64,000 nucleotides of DNA from Ascaris suum (taxonomy: Eukaryota; Nematoda; Chromadorea; Rhabditida; Ascarididae), in assembly GCA_013433145.1 (NCBI GenBank), contig CM024169.1, positions 7,577,001-7,641,000 of the forward strand, read 5' to 3'. A model generated the notes under the pieces. It saw nothing but the letters and a program-made list of their open reading frames with translations, made no database searches and was not told where the DNA came from. Position numbers and translations under genes: made by a program. This document shows, piece after piece, positions 34,730 to 48,100 of the stretch (positions are counted from its first letter, which is position 1; the number at the start of each line of letters is the position of its first letter).

Positions 34730-35724
34730 GTGATGCTGCCACCACTAAGTAACAACGAGCAACTTCAACCCTTAAGTGACACACGTATCCTTTAAGTTAT
34801 TGCCATAGGTCGAGCAGCTGACAGTTGAGAAAATTGAGAAAGTAATTCGCGCGTGCTGTTAGAAAACCATCATTTTACACAAACGGTGCAACTGTTGCGA
34901 AATAAGATCATTTTCGTAGTGGGACTGGTTTTGATACACTCTGCTGGCACTTCGAGAATATCACCGAAGCTTTTCATTGAACATAGAGTTTCGTTGAAAT
35001 TTCCAGGTGTTGTTGGGGATGAGGTAGGTTGAAGGAAGGAGAGAAATGAGCGAAGGAGGAAAGGATGAAGGAAGGCAGGTTGAGGGGAGGAAAAAGTAGT
35101 ATATTTTCTGAAAACAAGACAAGACTGTTATTGAAAAAGGGCGGCCGCATAGTAGGACACTCATGTCAGAGGAACATAGGGTTGCATGACCTCTGTCGGA
35201 TCGACAGCATACACCTAACATATTTTCACATTACCGCTATTCTTTACTACAATTCTGCTTCAGCTTTTGTAGCGTTGAAAGTTTTCTAATGCAATAAAAC
35301 AGTCATTCTCGTAGACTATAAAACATAAATGAGAATTACAACAGCATCCTTCAGAATTAAATGACTTATCACTAAATTCTTTCACTTTCATTGAGTTTTG
35401 CTCACTTTATTCTTTAAACATTCCGTGTCAACAAGTTGCCAGTTAACGTTTCATAACATTAATAGCTTTTATCTAAGTGATTTCGATACTTTTCGATGTT
35501 TATCCCTGTGCTTTTAATCGACTGAGTTTTCTCATTCAAGAATGTTTCGCCGATGATATTGCGCATCGGCAGCAATGTCATCACGAAGTCTGTATCAACA
35601 AGATAGTTTCCTAGATCGATGCTCTCAACTGGCATTTGAAGCACAGAAAATTAACTCAATCGAAGAAGAGTGATGCAAAGAAATTGTACTCTTTAATTGT
35701 AGCATTATATGGACGAACTTGTAG
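34730..35724. other. Intron with a purine-rich tract
   Basis: About 35010-35098 is an imperfect GGAAGG/GAAGGA purine run. A 61-codon minus-strand frame (35644-35459) overlaps nothing recognisable. No exon is needed here, because the flanking exons join in phase. Confidence 0.5.
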
Positions 35725-38700
35725 ATTCAAGCTTGGGTTGATCGAATGCTGGACAAAGGAGTGAGGGGACTGCGTCAAGAATTCACACTATTGCGGGTTG
35801 CCACCAAGCCAACCGCTGATAAATATCAGCAATTCACCGTTAACGCACCCTTTGGTAACCAAATAATCTCTTGAAGAATAATTCAACGAAAATAACATTT
35901 ACCATTCATCTCCTTTTTTGCAACTGGTTTGGTTGTGGTTGTCGGCAATCTTACTGGTCGTCAACCTTTTGCCTAGCCAGCTTCAGGTCAAATAAGAAAA
36001 ATGACCATTTCCTAGAGCATTGATGACATGAACGTTCACTAGCAACGCCCCCAGCCGGCTCAAAGAAGAAAATCGGCTAATAACAACTCATGTTCACTGA
36101 CGGTCGCTGCAAACACCATCTACACTGAACAAACCGCGATATAAATCAGTCAAAAATGCAGAAAACTTAAATATCAGCTGGAACTTGCGAGCTACAATGG
36201 ACAGCTTTTTGCTGGATAGTTTCATCCTTTCCGGAATACTGATATATTTCGGAATAGCTTTTCGCAGCTAATACTGCCCTATTTCTAGAATAACGAGACA
36301 TTTTCTGATTGCCTTAAGAATTCCCATTGCTCAGCAATAGCAATTCTTAATATGTGCTATGTGGAAGCCGTTTGTTACTGTGTGAAGCCGTTAAAGGACG
36401 CAATCGATACAAAGATGTATTCTGTTTGGATGAGTCGAGAATTGTGTTGCGCAATCATCCGAGCGGAAACGATTACATTCATGCGAATTACGTAAGCACA
36501 CCAATGACGCCTAACCGCTTTATATGTGCACAGGTAAATGCTTTTCGTTAAATGCGATACTATTTTGTGTAAGTGTTTTCCTTATGCTGGATGCTCGACA
36601 GTACTCATAGTCGCTTTTAGATAGAGATCACCGGAATATTCTAATGTCATGGTTTTGAGCATGTTTATTTCAAACTGCACATTAAATTTTGATCTCCACA
36701 TGTGAGAACTAAACAGAGAACTTCTATTGATTTCAATGAAATCATTAGTTTTGAAGCCTATTACGAATATATTATAGAATATGTTATACCTAAAATGAAC
36801 TTGAAGAAGTTTTGCTGTTGAACTTAAAGTTCTGACAGATCAGGAATGTAAATTAGGTGGATAAACGCCAATTATGCATGATGCCTAATGTGGCTGCGCG
36901 CTGCCTTAAACTGTGGCGGATATATGCAAAGTAATACATCTTTGAATATATATAGCCTTGAAAAATGTTATATCGAGTGCTGACGCATTTTACGACACGC
37001 ATTCTTCTTAATGCAATTTCAAAACAATACTAGGGGAAATGACCGCGACGTCTTGTTTCCAAATGCGCCCAAAAATTGATTGAGGACCATAGATATAACA
37101 GCTGAGTTATCAAATGGCAAGAATATTAAAATCTTTCCGTATCACCTGCATATGTAGTAACACGACATTTGTCTGAAATTCCGAAATATATTACGTAGGA
37201 ATTGGGAGTAAAACTGTTGTAAAATATAAAAGCATATTATTAAAAATTCCGTTATTCTTTATGATACTTAATCCTTTGGATTATAAGAGCTGCTTGACTG
37301 GAACATAAGGATTTGAGAATACTGACTTAGGTATTCGTTTCCTAGTTTTGAAATTTCTAAATGCTTATTCTTACTCAGCACATTGGAAGCAAATGTGTTT
37401 ATGTTCTTTGCTGCAAAGACCGTATGACCAAATACAAATATCTTACATAGAATAACACTGAAATGAGAACAATTACCTACAATACTTGAACTAGGCACCA
37501 AAGGAAGAGACGGTATATGATTTCTGGTTAATGGTTCTACAAGAACAAACTGATGTGATTGTAATGCTTGGCGATTTTATCGAGAAACAGAAAGCAAAAT
37601 GTGCGCAATATTTCCCTCAAGAAGAGAATGTAAACTTTCTCGTGAGCGATGTTAAAGTCCAGTGTATCACTGTAGGTGTTTTCCTTTTCATTTTCTATTT
37701 ATTCACTGATTTATCCTTCAATGAAGAAAGAAAATTAAGGATTTTAGCATTAGTTTAGAGTGATTTATTTCGACAAATTAACACGTTACACTTTTATGAA
37801 AGATAGTCAGATTCAACAGTAAAATATGTTGTTTGCCGCACTGTCGAGTTATAAGTTTTTTGGTTGCGCATGTCGCACTTTACGTATAATTCATTAAGGA
37901 CTTTAAAATGTGTAATGAAATCGCTGATTTTAAAGGAAAATTTACGTATAAAAGCTCTAGAAATAACAGTTAAGGACTACATTTCCGGAATCGGTCGTGA
38001 GAATCTTTCCTATCAAAATGCTGCGAAAAACAGGTGCACTCAAACCGGCAACTGAGTGATCAGGACTCCTCGTTATGCCTTAATTATCCAACAATCCGAT
38101 TTTAAGCTTTGAGAATATTGACTGAGTCAGATTCTTTCTTTTTGTTGGCATCCTCGGAGATTGCACGCCAAAAACTACTTTGCTTTTGAAGAAAACAGTT
38201 CTAACTGAGTTTCCATGCAAAATGCTTCGGCGCTCGCTACTGGTTACTAGGAACGGAAGCACTTTGAAAGTGACACATTATCATTGGTCGGCTTGGCCCG
38301 ATCATGGCGTGCCGAACGCCGATCATTCACCTTTTCGCCTCCTGCACATGGTTTGTTTTTGCCGTTTGGTTGCAACGATGGGCATTTAATACGCCACATA
38401 TGCTTTATTGCTCTGCTGTGCTGCACTTCCATCTTAGAACTCCAGGCGACCAACAAAGTACTCATATTTTTCTAAACTTCTGGATCTAAAAGACTTGGTG
38501 AGGTATTAGAAGCATAGAAACCAAAAAAAAGTGGAAACTTTAAATCATTTTGTTCAAAGCCGCACATTCAGATGAAAAGTCTGGACGTGTTCAACTGGTC
38601 GTACAATAAACTCTCTCGGCCATATGATTAAGCCAACATGTTGAACAATGTTCGCAAATGCTAGAGGCGTTGTTTTTATGCAGCACCTCTTGAACTACTT

Positions 38701-40432
38701 TGTGTAGCAGTTCCCTCTCAGGTGTACATACAGTCACGTTTTAACTCATATATTACCTTGAGGGGCAGTTAATGCAGCTTGATCACCGTATTAGGTCCCT
38801 TTAAATATGGTAGCACAATCTCTTCGAGTTCATGTTTCGCTGCTCTTTTCATTCTCAGCACCTTTTGTTGAATCTATAACTTAACTGGTTGCTGGAAAGT
38901 GACGATTACGCTAGCGAAAGGGCGTCGAGGAGTAATTTGCTTCGTATACATTTCAATCTCTGGCATCTGAAAAATATGCCTGAAGAAATAGAGAAAAGAA
39001 ATGTTGCATATTTCCACAGGGAGCCATAAAGTGGTGTTTATCGATATCAGGCTTCCACGCATTAATTCAGCGGCATTTAAGCGCACCCAGTGAAGTTGCA
39101 CTTGCTTGTGGCGAAGTTTTGCAACATGTTTTTCGTAGACCACAAAACTGTTGCATCGTGCTGCACATTTGTCAACATTAGATCAGATTTTGGCAGTGTA
39201 GTCACACCGCCCCAATAATTCATCAGCTTTTTATTGCTGCAATAATAAGTACACATAAAAGAGTAGTTTACTAACAAGAGGACTAGGGGCAGTAAAGTTT
39301 TAATTTATTGAAATAATTGTATTTTTGAGTATCATATCTGTAAAGTGATTCGGTAACTTCATCTGATCACGCAGCTGATACATGAAGTTTAGTGGTTATT
39401 AAACCAAACAGGAAACTAAAAAGCAGAAGAAAGGGTGGTGAGCTGTAACTTTGATTAATTCTTTCGCCTCGATTCCCATCATTTCTGCTTCTGTAGTTGC
39501 CAGATACTGGGGAAACGCAAATAATGACCAAGATGCTGTAGCGAAACAACGTGAGACGTCCTCTCAGTAATATATATTTTGGGTTGTACTTAAAATCCTC
39601 TTTTCTCTACACTCATTTTGAATATTTTAGCTTTCCTTGCACACATGTTTTCAGATTCGCTCAACAAAACGGCCAATCTGTGTGCACTGTTCAGCGGGTA
39701 TCGGTCGAACAGGAAGTATAGTAGCCATTGAGTACATATTAGAACGTCTCAAAGCCAACGCTAGCTGCGATGATCTGATCGATATTGTTAAACAGCTGAG
39801 GAAACAGCGTGCTGGTATCGTCCAAACTGATTTGGTCAGTAATCCGACTTTGTTAGAGGGCTGTTCCGGAATATATTAAACCATTACTTGTCCATCCGGT
39901 TCACTTGCTCTTTCCACTTCCCCATCTTTCTGCACCGATGTCAGTTGACGGCATGAATGGTACGCGATGTCGTTCCGCTGAAGTCGCCGAGAGTACCACC
40001 AATGGGACACTTAGTAAGACATTCTCGCAAAGCTCATGATTGTACTGAACTAACAACAAGATTAGGTGCAAAATATGCGATTCACTACCGTCTGCTATTA
40101 AAAAATTGAAAATTAATAAAATAGGATGTTACCATAATACATCTGCCAGTAACCTCTACAAACTACTTACACTACCATTAATGTTCACTCGCATTCATGA
40201 ATGCACCATAATGCTTGACAGTGTTTTTGTACACTCGCCTATGCTATGCTCGAACAAGCATAGCAGTTTTAAGCGTGAGTGTACATATTGATTGGGTGAA
40301 TTATTTCAGCAATATCTTTACGTACATCGAGTAATGTTGATCTATTTTACCGATATGAAACTCATCACCGAATCTGATCGCCTCAGCAACTTCATTCACG
40401 AATACGAACAGCTCATTCCTCCATTCCAATGA
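35725..40432 (+). CDS. Classical protein tyrosine phosphatase, catalytic domain
   Basis: Removes phosphate from phosphotyrosine in proteins, in the cytoplasm. Six exons join in phase to a complete domain of about 300 residues: 35725-35854, 36388-36533, 37495-37671, 38192-38350, 39655-39834, 40310-40432. Landmarks in order: VDRMLDKGVRGLRQEF; NRYKDVFCLD; NDYIHANYV; FICAQAPKEETVYDFWLM; the WPD loop WPDHGVP; the P-loop HCSAGIGRTGS with the catalytic Cys codon at 39688-39690 and its Arg; and the Q-loop QTDLQYLYVHRVM. All residues needed for catalysis are present. The protein ends LIPPFQ, TGA at 40430-40432. Joined to the upstream exons the model is 574 codons including stop. Many nematodes have expanded families of such non-receptor PTPs with basic N-termini, often germline-expressed; expression here is unknown. 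Two exons use AAG acceptors (36387, 38191). Confidence 0.92.
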
Positions 40433-40497
40433 GAAATTGCTGTTCAATTTCGATGTTTCTTTTGTGAACTACGAATAGAGATCGATGTGTTCTTGAA

Positions 40498-40503
40498 AAT
40501 AAA
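40498..40503 (+). terminator. Polyadenylation signal AATAAA of the phosphatase gene
   Basis: A canonical AATAAA lies 66 bases after the stop codon of the phosphatase, a normal distance for nematode 3' ends. Confidence 0.6.
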
Positions 40504-42148
40504 CACTCATAGTGCATCTCACCACATATCTATTTTTGGGAATTGGCATATTGTGCATAGACGAACACTCCGAACGACAATTTAAGAATGTCTTCAAGTC
40601 ACAGTCGCCTGTTATTTCTTATATAATCAACACTCATTTCTTTATTAAGTTCAGCAATTGGCAGGGTCCCGATGATACATAAAGAGCCAGTCAACTCTGG
40701 CAAACAAAATATGAAGCAAGTATCTTGGAAACCTAAGCGTGGATTGCTATTCGCAGCAGTTTATAATGCAGTGGGATAATATTACTCGAGACACGTTGGG
40801 ATTAGCGCAACTCCCAGTGAATTGGTACGTTGAAAATTTCCACAGAAGCTAAAAGAAGAGCCACGTTGTTATCTCCAATGCATTTTACATGCGCTTACCT
40901 TTTGACAAACTTGGTATCATATCGAACCTGAATACTTAGTGAATTTGAGCTCGATGTGCTTTGGCAACATAATGTAAAACATCATAGTGTTTGCTTATCT
41001 GCATATCTGCCTGTATGCGCCCTGCTTGTCTTTAGTGGCTTTCCCAGCTTCTCCCAGGAGACCTAGAGACGCGAAGTTCGGGGAACATAGCTCTTCCTAG
41101 AAAGAAATCATAAGTCCAATAGTGTCAGTTCATTAAGTGAAGAGCTGTGTCCCCTTATTCCTTAGTGAAACAAAACGGTAACCTGGCGTGAAACCTGATG
41201 TTCAAAGCCCTACATCGAAAAGAACTAATTTACGATTGAAACTGTTGTACTGCTGCCGGATAGTCGGGAATAGACGAGACGAGTGAAGTGGAAGCTTCCT
41301 GATACGCCCGACTGGGTAACTGGACATACACCAATTTGGAACCACCGTATCACTGAGTGGTGAACACACAACATGCCTGACGGGTTTGAAATACGCAACT
41401 GCAGAAATAGAGAAACAGCGAAATATGATGGGAGAGAGAAGAACAGATATCATCGAGGTCGTTTTATGCAAAATTGAGTTGCAGCACGGTCGTTCACCAC
41501 AACAGAAACAACCTTCTAAGCAAAAATCTAACCCTCTTTTAACGTTTTCTTCCTCGCCAAGTGATAAGCTAAAACTGAAGTAGGGAAGTAAAAATCCGGC
41601 ATTTCCTATAAAGCGTTGGTGAAACCACTCCCGAGCTCCTACGAAGCCTTCATAAAGATACCTGTGCGAAAGACCACCGAATTATCAGTTGATAAGACAA
41701 GACTAGAAATAAAGGGCAAAAAATTTGCCATCCTTGTTCCTCAGAGCTGCACTTCCTCTTGTTAGCTGCATCTCATTTGCTGTACAAACGGAAACCAGTG
41801 AAGAAATGAACTCCTCCCATTTTATCCATTAAGTAAGTTAAGGTTGCATTTCTCCACTAATTATATTTCAGTGGTCTCGACATAGTAGATGAGTGTCCAT
41901 TGATATTTGCGAATAGGATAGGTGGTCTTACCGCTATGATCCATTTCTTCATTAGCATTTCGCATAATGAAGCAGGCACCATTTTCTGATGTTATTGGGA
42001 GGAGCAGAATTTCCTGGAGCTTCATGCTCAGCAGTAACTCTTACAACCTTTCAAAAGGCTGGATTTTACTTAAGCATCGAACAGTCGAATAAAGGCATTA
42101 ATTGAGTTAGGAACCAATGTTGGTACCACGAACAGATGGCGCGGTTGT
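40504..42148. other. Convergent intergenic spacer
   Basis: Lies between the 3' ends of the phosphatase (+) and the M13 peptidase (-). No exon is visible. A minus-strand 89-codon frame (41471-41202) has no recognisable motif. Confidence 0.5.
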
Positions 42149-45100
42149 TCACTGTCCCGTCCAAACCTGGCATCTCTGCGTATCTGGGGGGTACATAGAT
42201 GATCCGCGCTGGCAGTTGAAGTCCTCTCCGAACTCAGGGATATCCTGCACCACCTGATTCACTCGACACATTCCCGGTGCATGTGGATTTGTTAACAGCT
42301 GAAAAGCATAGGCCTACTTCCAGTTCATCTTTAACTTTCAATAATTATATTGGAAGGGATTTGCTTTTACAGTAAGATACTAAATCTAACTGTAACTATA
42401 AAGTGAGTGTTACAATTATGGTTATGCGACAGCGATCGTCAATTATGAATGAATAAATCAAAGAGTCTCACATTGCGGCAAACCTACGATTTCAAGGAAA
42501 TATTTGGTTTTTTTTTTGTCTTTACATTAGCTATTACGCCCTCATGATCCAGCCGTAATTAAAAACTTTCATTTTGTTGAAAATAACTGAACATGCAAGT
42601 GAAGAGTGCAATTTGATCATTTGCATTTATATCTATCAATGCCAACTGGGCCAAAATATTCGATAGTGATTATTCCTCAGAAATTCTATTGGAGATCATC
42701 GCAATATCACCTCTTTCACCATTTCACTGCATTAAACGTTTCCAGGAAAATTAGAAAATGCGATGGTCGACATTACGCTATAGAATACGGTTTGTATTCC
42801 ACTGAATCTTTTTGAGAAGAAACCAACAAGGCGTGTGAGGTATTCTGTACTCATATTTATGCACCACGTGTAGCCGTAAGTGATCCAGAATATCTGATTC
42901 GGTGTAAACTGCTCCAGACCGGCAGTCTGTCTTCCTCCACCCCGTTTCGCTCCACGGCAATGTAATGCCGGTATGCTTTATACGATGCAAGCTGGCCTGA
43001 AATATCACTCAGGTCGTCAAAGCCTACTGCACTAGTTGGAATCCAGTAAGCTACCTTCACAAAAATTTCTGGAAATTTTGCAGTGAACTAACTACCTTAT
43101 TATTCTCGAATAACATCTGCGGTTCAATAACTGGCAGCCTGCGAAGGACTATTTTCGCACATTGAAATTTGATTTGTGGTTTTTGGTATTTGTGGTTTAA
43201 ATTTGATTTGCAATCTTAATTTTTGGTACCCGCGAATGACGGGTTCTGAAGAGTTGCTGTTTTGAACGGAAAGAGATCGGAATTTTACATTCTTAAACTT
43301 TCTGGAAATTTCCATTCTTCCTTGTTTTTGCTGAGAGTTCGGTTATGGTTTACTTCGTCTAAATTAAGAAACTAATGTTCAGTCACAGCCGTTAATTGAT
43401 GATGGTGAAGGGGGGAGGAGGGTTCCCCGTGTATGACTTGATCAATAGATGCATAGCAGACTGAAATGCAAACGACACCGTATTTGGCTAAACCTAATAA
43501 AAAATTTCTTTGTGATTAGAAAGCAATTAGTAGTTCAGATTGCTGAAAATCAGGCTTCTGAGACTCAGTCTTTCTTTTTCGTGCGACGCCTCTATTGCAC
43601 TGAACAATGGTTGACCCACCCTAAAGAAACAAATGCAGAAGCGCGATAACGAGGGGGCACGATTTAATCATGACTCTCATCTCGAGTGACCAACGGGATC
43701 AACTACGAAAAAGAACGAAGCCTCTGATAATACACTTCCTTGAAAAATCGACCGGTGATATGAATTCTCAGCAGAAAAGTCTTGCATAGACGATAAATTT
43801 GAACTATGGATGAAATTTAGTGCTCAGAACTCAAAGAGAAGGCGACCAGTTATAAAGAAACAAGCGATAAATCTCTACGTGGATTAGAATAACAAAACTT
43901 CAATTCAACACCATTTATACTTCACATATTTGAATAACCTGACGGGTGGGCACACGTGCATGCATTCGTATCCACGGATTTGCAAATGCTATGCTCAAAT
44001 GTGCACACGAAAACTCCTATCGCTTCTATTACTTCTCCACCTATTTTCTGATTCCACCTGTTTCTAGCTTCCCGCGATTTCATTCTTAAAATTGTTGTGC
44101 ATTATGCGGGTAAATTACTATCAGAGCGCTGATAGCATTGCGAAGAAAATGATGAGAATATTCAAATTCGGTTAGTGGACAACGTAAATGAGCACATTGC
44201 AGCTCGAGTTTGAGAATTTTTGCGTCACATCAGTGACTTCCTATGATAATAAACGGCATTCCTTTTCGCAAAAGGTTCAATAAATTTTCTTCTGCTTGTA
44301 CCCAAAGTGCTTTTTTGGACACGACACCATCTTGATAAACCCTGTGCAACTCGACAATGCGCCGCTTTTCTCCTCTTTCCCCTTTCCCGTCCCCCCTCCC
44401 TCCACGTTTTTTCACCTTCTCAACAAAATCGTGTGCTGTCAATAAACATAAACAGTAATATACCTCCAATATCGGCAATATTTTCACCCTGAGTGCGTTC
44501 ACCACTAGCACAATGCACATTGCCGGTCTTGAGTGGACAGCACTGCTCGGAGTATTGTGAGACAACGCACTGAGCCATGTTGATGAAACCGCTCGTCGAG
44601 TTCTTATCCATCCAGCCGCAACGATTCCATACACATGGATACAGCTCACCTCTCGGCCCAAATTGCACGCCTTCAAACAAAACGTTTCTTCTTTGGAATA
44701 TTTCATTAGTGCACAAATTTCCTTGCTCATTTATCGAATACTCCATCTTTGAAAATTTCCTTATCATTTGTGTTTCATAAAGCGCAGAATATATTTAAAT
44801 CACATAGTTAGCGTAGACATGTTTTCAACTGTTCTAAGATGGCCACAAGTGTCGTATGTTCTGCCACTTCTCGAGAGCGTAGCTTAGCTTATCGCGACTG
44901 AAAGTAGTCTTTAAAAATTGAGCATTTCCATAGCTGGCTCACCTTCGTCATCGTAACCGTGCGTCAGCTCATGTCCGGCAACGCCTCCTTGTCCACCATA
45001 GTTGTACGCTTGAGGGAAATCGTATCTGCACTAGATGATAATGTCGCACAAAGATTATTCGCATTGAACATCAGCTTGCGGAAAGCGCATTTGCGGAATT

Positions 45101-48100
45101 TCCAGTTTGCACACTTTTGCATGCTGCTCTCTTTTGCCGTATCAAATACACCCAGATTATATTTCCATAAAATGTGTCCATGTCGGTTGGCGTTTGTCGG
45201 TTTGTCTGTTACTTTCACGTTACGAGCTCGGGAACTTGCGAATGTGAAAATTGGTGAAAATGATTCATATTGTATTTTGCTCTGATCGTGCACTACCTCA
45301 TCATGTCTGTAATTCACACTCTATCCCAAATCCAAATTCTCTTTGCGTACTGTTTTCTCAAATAGAAAAGAAAATATTGTTTTATGTAAGGCTTAGGTAA
45401 CACTAATGAGACGCTGCATAAATGGAACTTTTATGTTTGATTTGGGGGAGCAAAGATTTTTTTGTTACGTTAACCGGCTACAAAGACGCGTTGTTGCTTC
45501 CGCAAATATAAGTGAATTCAAAGGGTGGCGACAGTCATACCTCGCGTCCTCAAACATTCTTTTTAATTAATTTTTCGAATTCTTCCTTGTAGCTTTCATA
45601 GCACAATAAGTATGCTGTCTCAATGAATCGGATTCTTTTATTCTGATACACATGAAGAACAATTTCGTTTCTTCCTAGGAAGCGATCCTTTCCCACGATT
45701 TATTGAATGCCGGAACGGGGAACCTTCTGAAATGGCATCCATTTGCGTCAAAGAAGAATCCCTTATGTATCTCTGCTGGTGAATAAAATCCCAAAAATCT
45801 GATGGATGGACTCTGGCGAAAATAAGGCAAAAGTTTCACCTATAATAAGGTGGATTCAATATGGCGAATGGAAGAGTGATTGAATTTCGCTCTGGTTGAT
45901 ACCACGCATTTACAGCTGCTGGCGATTGCAAAAAATTGTATCTGCAAATATTCTACGAAAATGGTTCATAACCACACAGCGAACACTCTCACAATAATGA
46001 AGTCCGTATATGGTAAATGGAGAGTTCCCTTCAAAAGCCAAACGGAAACAGCTGTTAATCGCTATTTTACGACTACTTTCACAATGCTTTTGTAATACAG
46101 AGAACGTATTTTTTTGAAACATATTCCCCGGATAACATATAATCAAAGTGTAATGTAACCATCTAATCAGGATGTTTTAGGTGATAGAAGATTCCTCTCT
46201 ACGGGGACAGTCTCGCTGTCAGCAAAAAGAAAGACTCCAAGCGCAGTAGACAGCATGCTCGGATTATTATTCTACGCTTTACCGTAATCCGTTCAAAAAA
46301 AAATCTGGCAACAACTTTTTTAGGTTTGTTGTGATCGAATAGCTTTAAAAAGTACCACTCTTCAAATAATGCTTATCGAACGATCGTGGTGTCATATAGA
46401 AACTGTAGATTTCATGTACTGTTTTGACACATTTCCGATGTTCTCAGCAAATAAGCAAATGAGGAGTTGAAGCAGATTTTTCGATATAGTCCTGGTACAA
46501 TAAAATACATAATTAGAAGGAATGCTTCTATTATCTTTCGTTGTGATTGGAGATAAATAGTTCATCGGAGATGAGTAACGCTCATTTTCGCAGCTCACCA
46601 TTATTTTCGCTGTGAACTGAATCAGTTAAATGAAAAATATGACAGCGAATATGCTAACACCGAAGACATAAAGTGAGTATTTCGGAGTGGTGAGGACAGA
46701 TCCGCGTGATTGGGTGGTAGCGGAACACATTCGAAGATGTTGTATTAATGAAGGTTCTTTGATTATCATAGATACTTGGACAGTTGACAAAAGACAAACC
46801 TATCAGGTTCTTTTTCAAGTGTGCCGAAGTTTTCGGTAACTTGTGATGCGTACTGAAGTGCATTTGTAATATCCCACCAATCGCTCATATTCAAAATCGA
46901 GTTGTAGTGTATGTGATATGCGTCTATCGATGCTGGATCGTTGAAGTCGAACCAATCTGGCCATCCATAGTTCTTTATAAGACCTTGCGCTAAAAAATAT
47001 CTTTTACATATATAAATACAAAAATATATGTAAGTCTTATTCAGACAGGTTAACTCAACTGATATCTGGTATAGGAGTTTACCTCTTTAGTCACTACCGC
47101 ACCGATACTGCTTGACAGAGTGACAAAATCACAAATAGGCTTGAGTGCAACCACGATTTCACTACCGTTCGTTTCAAAGATGCAGTTTTGCGGAAATACA
47201 TAATTACTAGACACTCCGAATAAACGAGAACAATGACTGCAAGTAGATACATAACAAAAGTGAAGTGAATAGAAACCTTTCGTTCGTGCTGAATCAAGAG
47301 AGGTGCTCGTGAGCCATGAGAGTGTCGCAATCATCTCAAGAAACTGTTCAATCACATACTCTGTCTGTTTGGCGATATCCTTGCGTACATTATCCCTTAA
47401 ATTCGCATCGATTCCTTTCAAATAAACGTAGCCTTAAAAAAACACTGATGATCAACTGGTTAACACGCACGTTAAAAATGGTGAAACTCTCTTCCTCACT
47501 GTCATAAATGATAATGGAAAAACCGGGAAAATAGTTTTTTATGTTCCCCCTGATCTCGTAATGAAGGCACTGAAGGATCAAGCAAAAGGTCTAAGAAACC
47601 CGGCATGTAGCCCTATAGGTCTATGCTACTTGTTAGCATTGAGGCTACTACTACAAAGTAATTTCTGCAGGTTGAGGCTGAGCGTGGGGTACTAAGTTCT
47701 AAATATTTATTGGCTACGACCATAAATAGATGGGATATGAAAGCCCTCTTTTCATTTTTGGCAAAAATTCAGGAAAGTAGGGCACTACTACAAAAATACT
47801 CGTGCATGCTACGGGTATTTCGGGTACTTAGTAAAACGTTCTGAAGAGTCTAGTTTTTCTTCGACAAGTTAGGAGACATATTGTTTAAAGTTTTTTATAC
47901 TGTAGCCATTTAAATCTTTATGGGCAGCAAGTTAATTCTGCGAAAACTTTCTACTGAAAGAGCACCTTTTCGCACAGGACGAATCGAATATGTCATTTAG
48001 CCGTTTAGTCCAAAAGGTCAACGTTGAGTAACTGTTACAGCGATAAGCAACTAGACAAACAGGTCCGAGGAATTTACAGATTCAAAATCTTCTCCGCTAG

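Noticed and set aside
44230..44463. Continuation of the M13 exon frame beyond 44464
   Set aside because: The frame runs through a good GT donor right after the ENIADIGG codons, and the homologous continuation is found in phase at 42996.
45560..45800. Coding-looking frames on both strands inside the M13 intron (including one with [15 protein letters not shown])
   Set aside because: The exons on either side join in phase without it and the frames contain stops. No family recognised.
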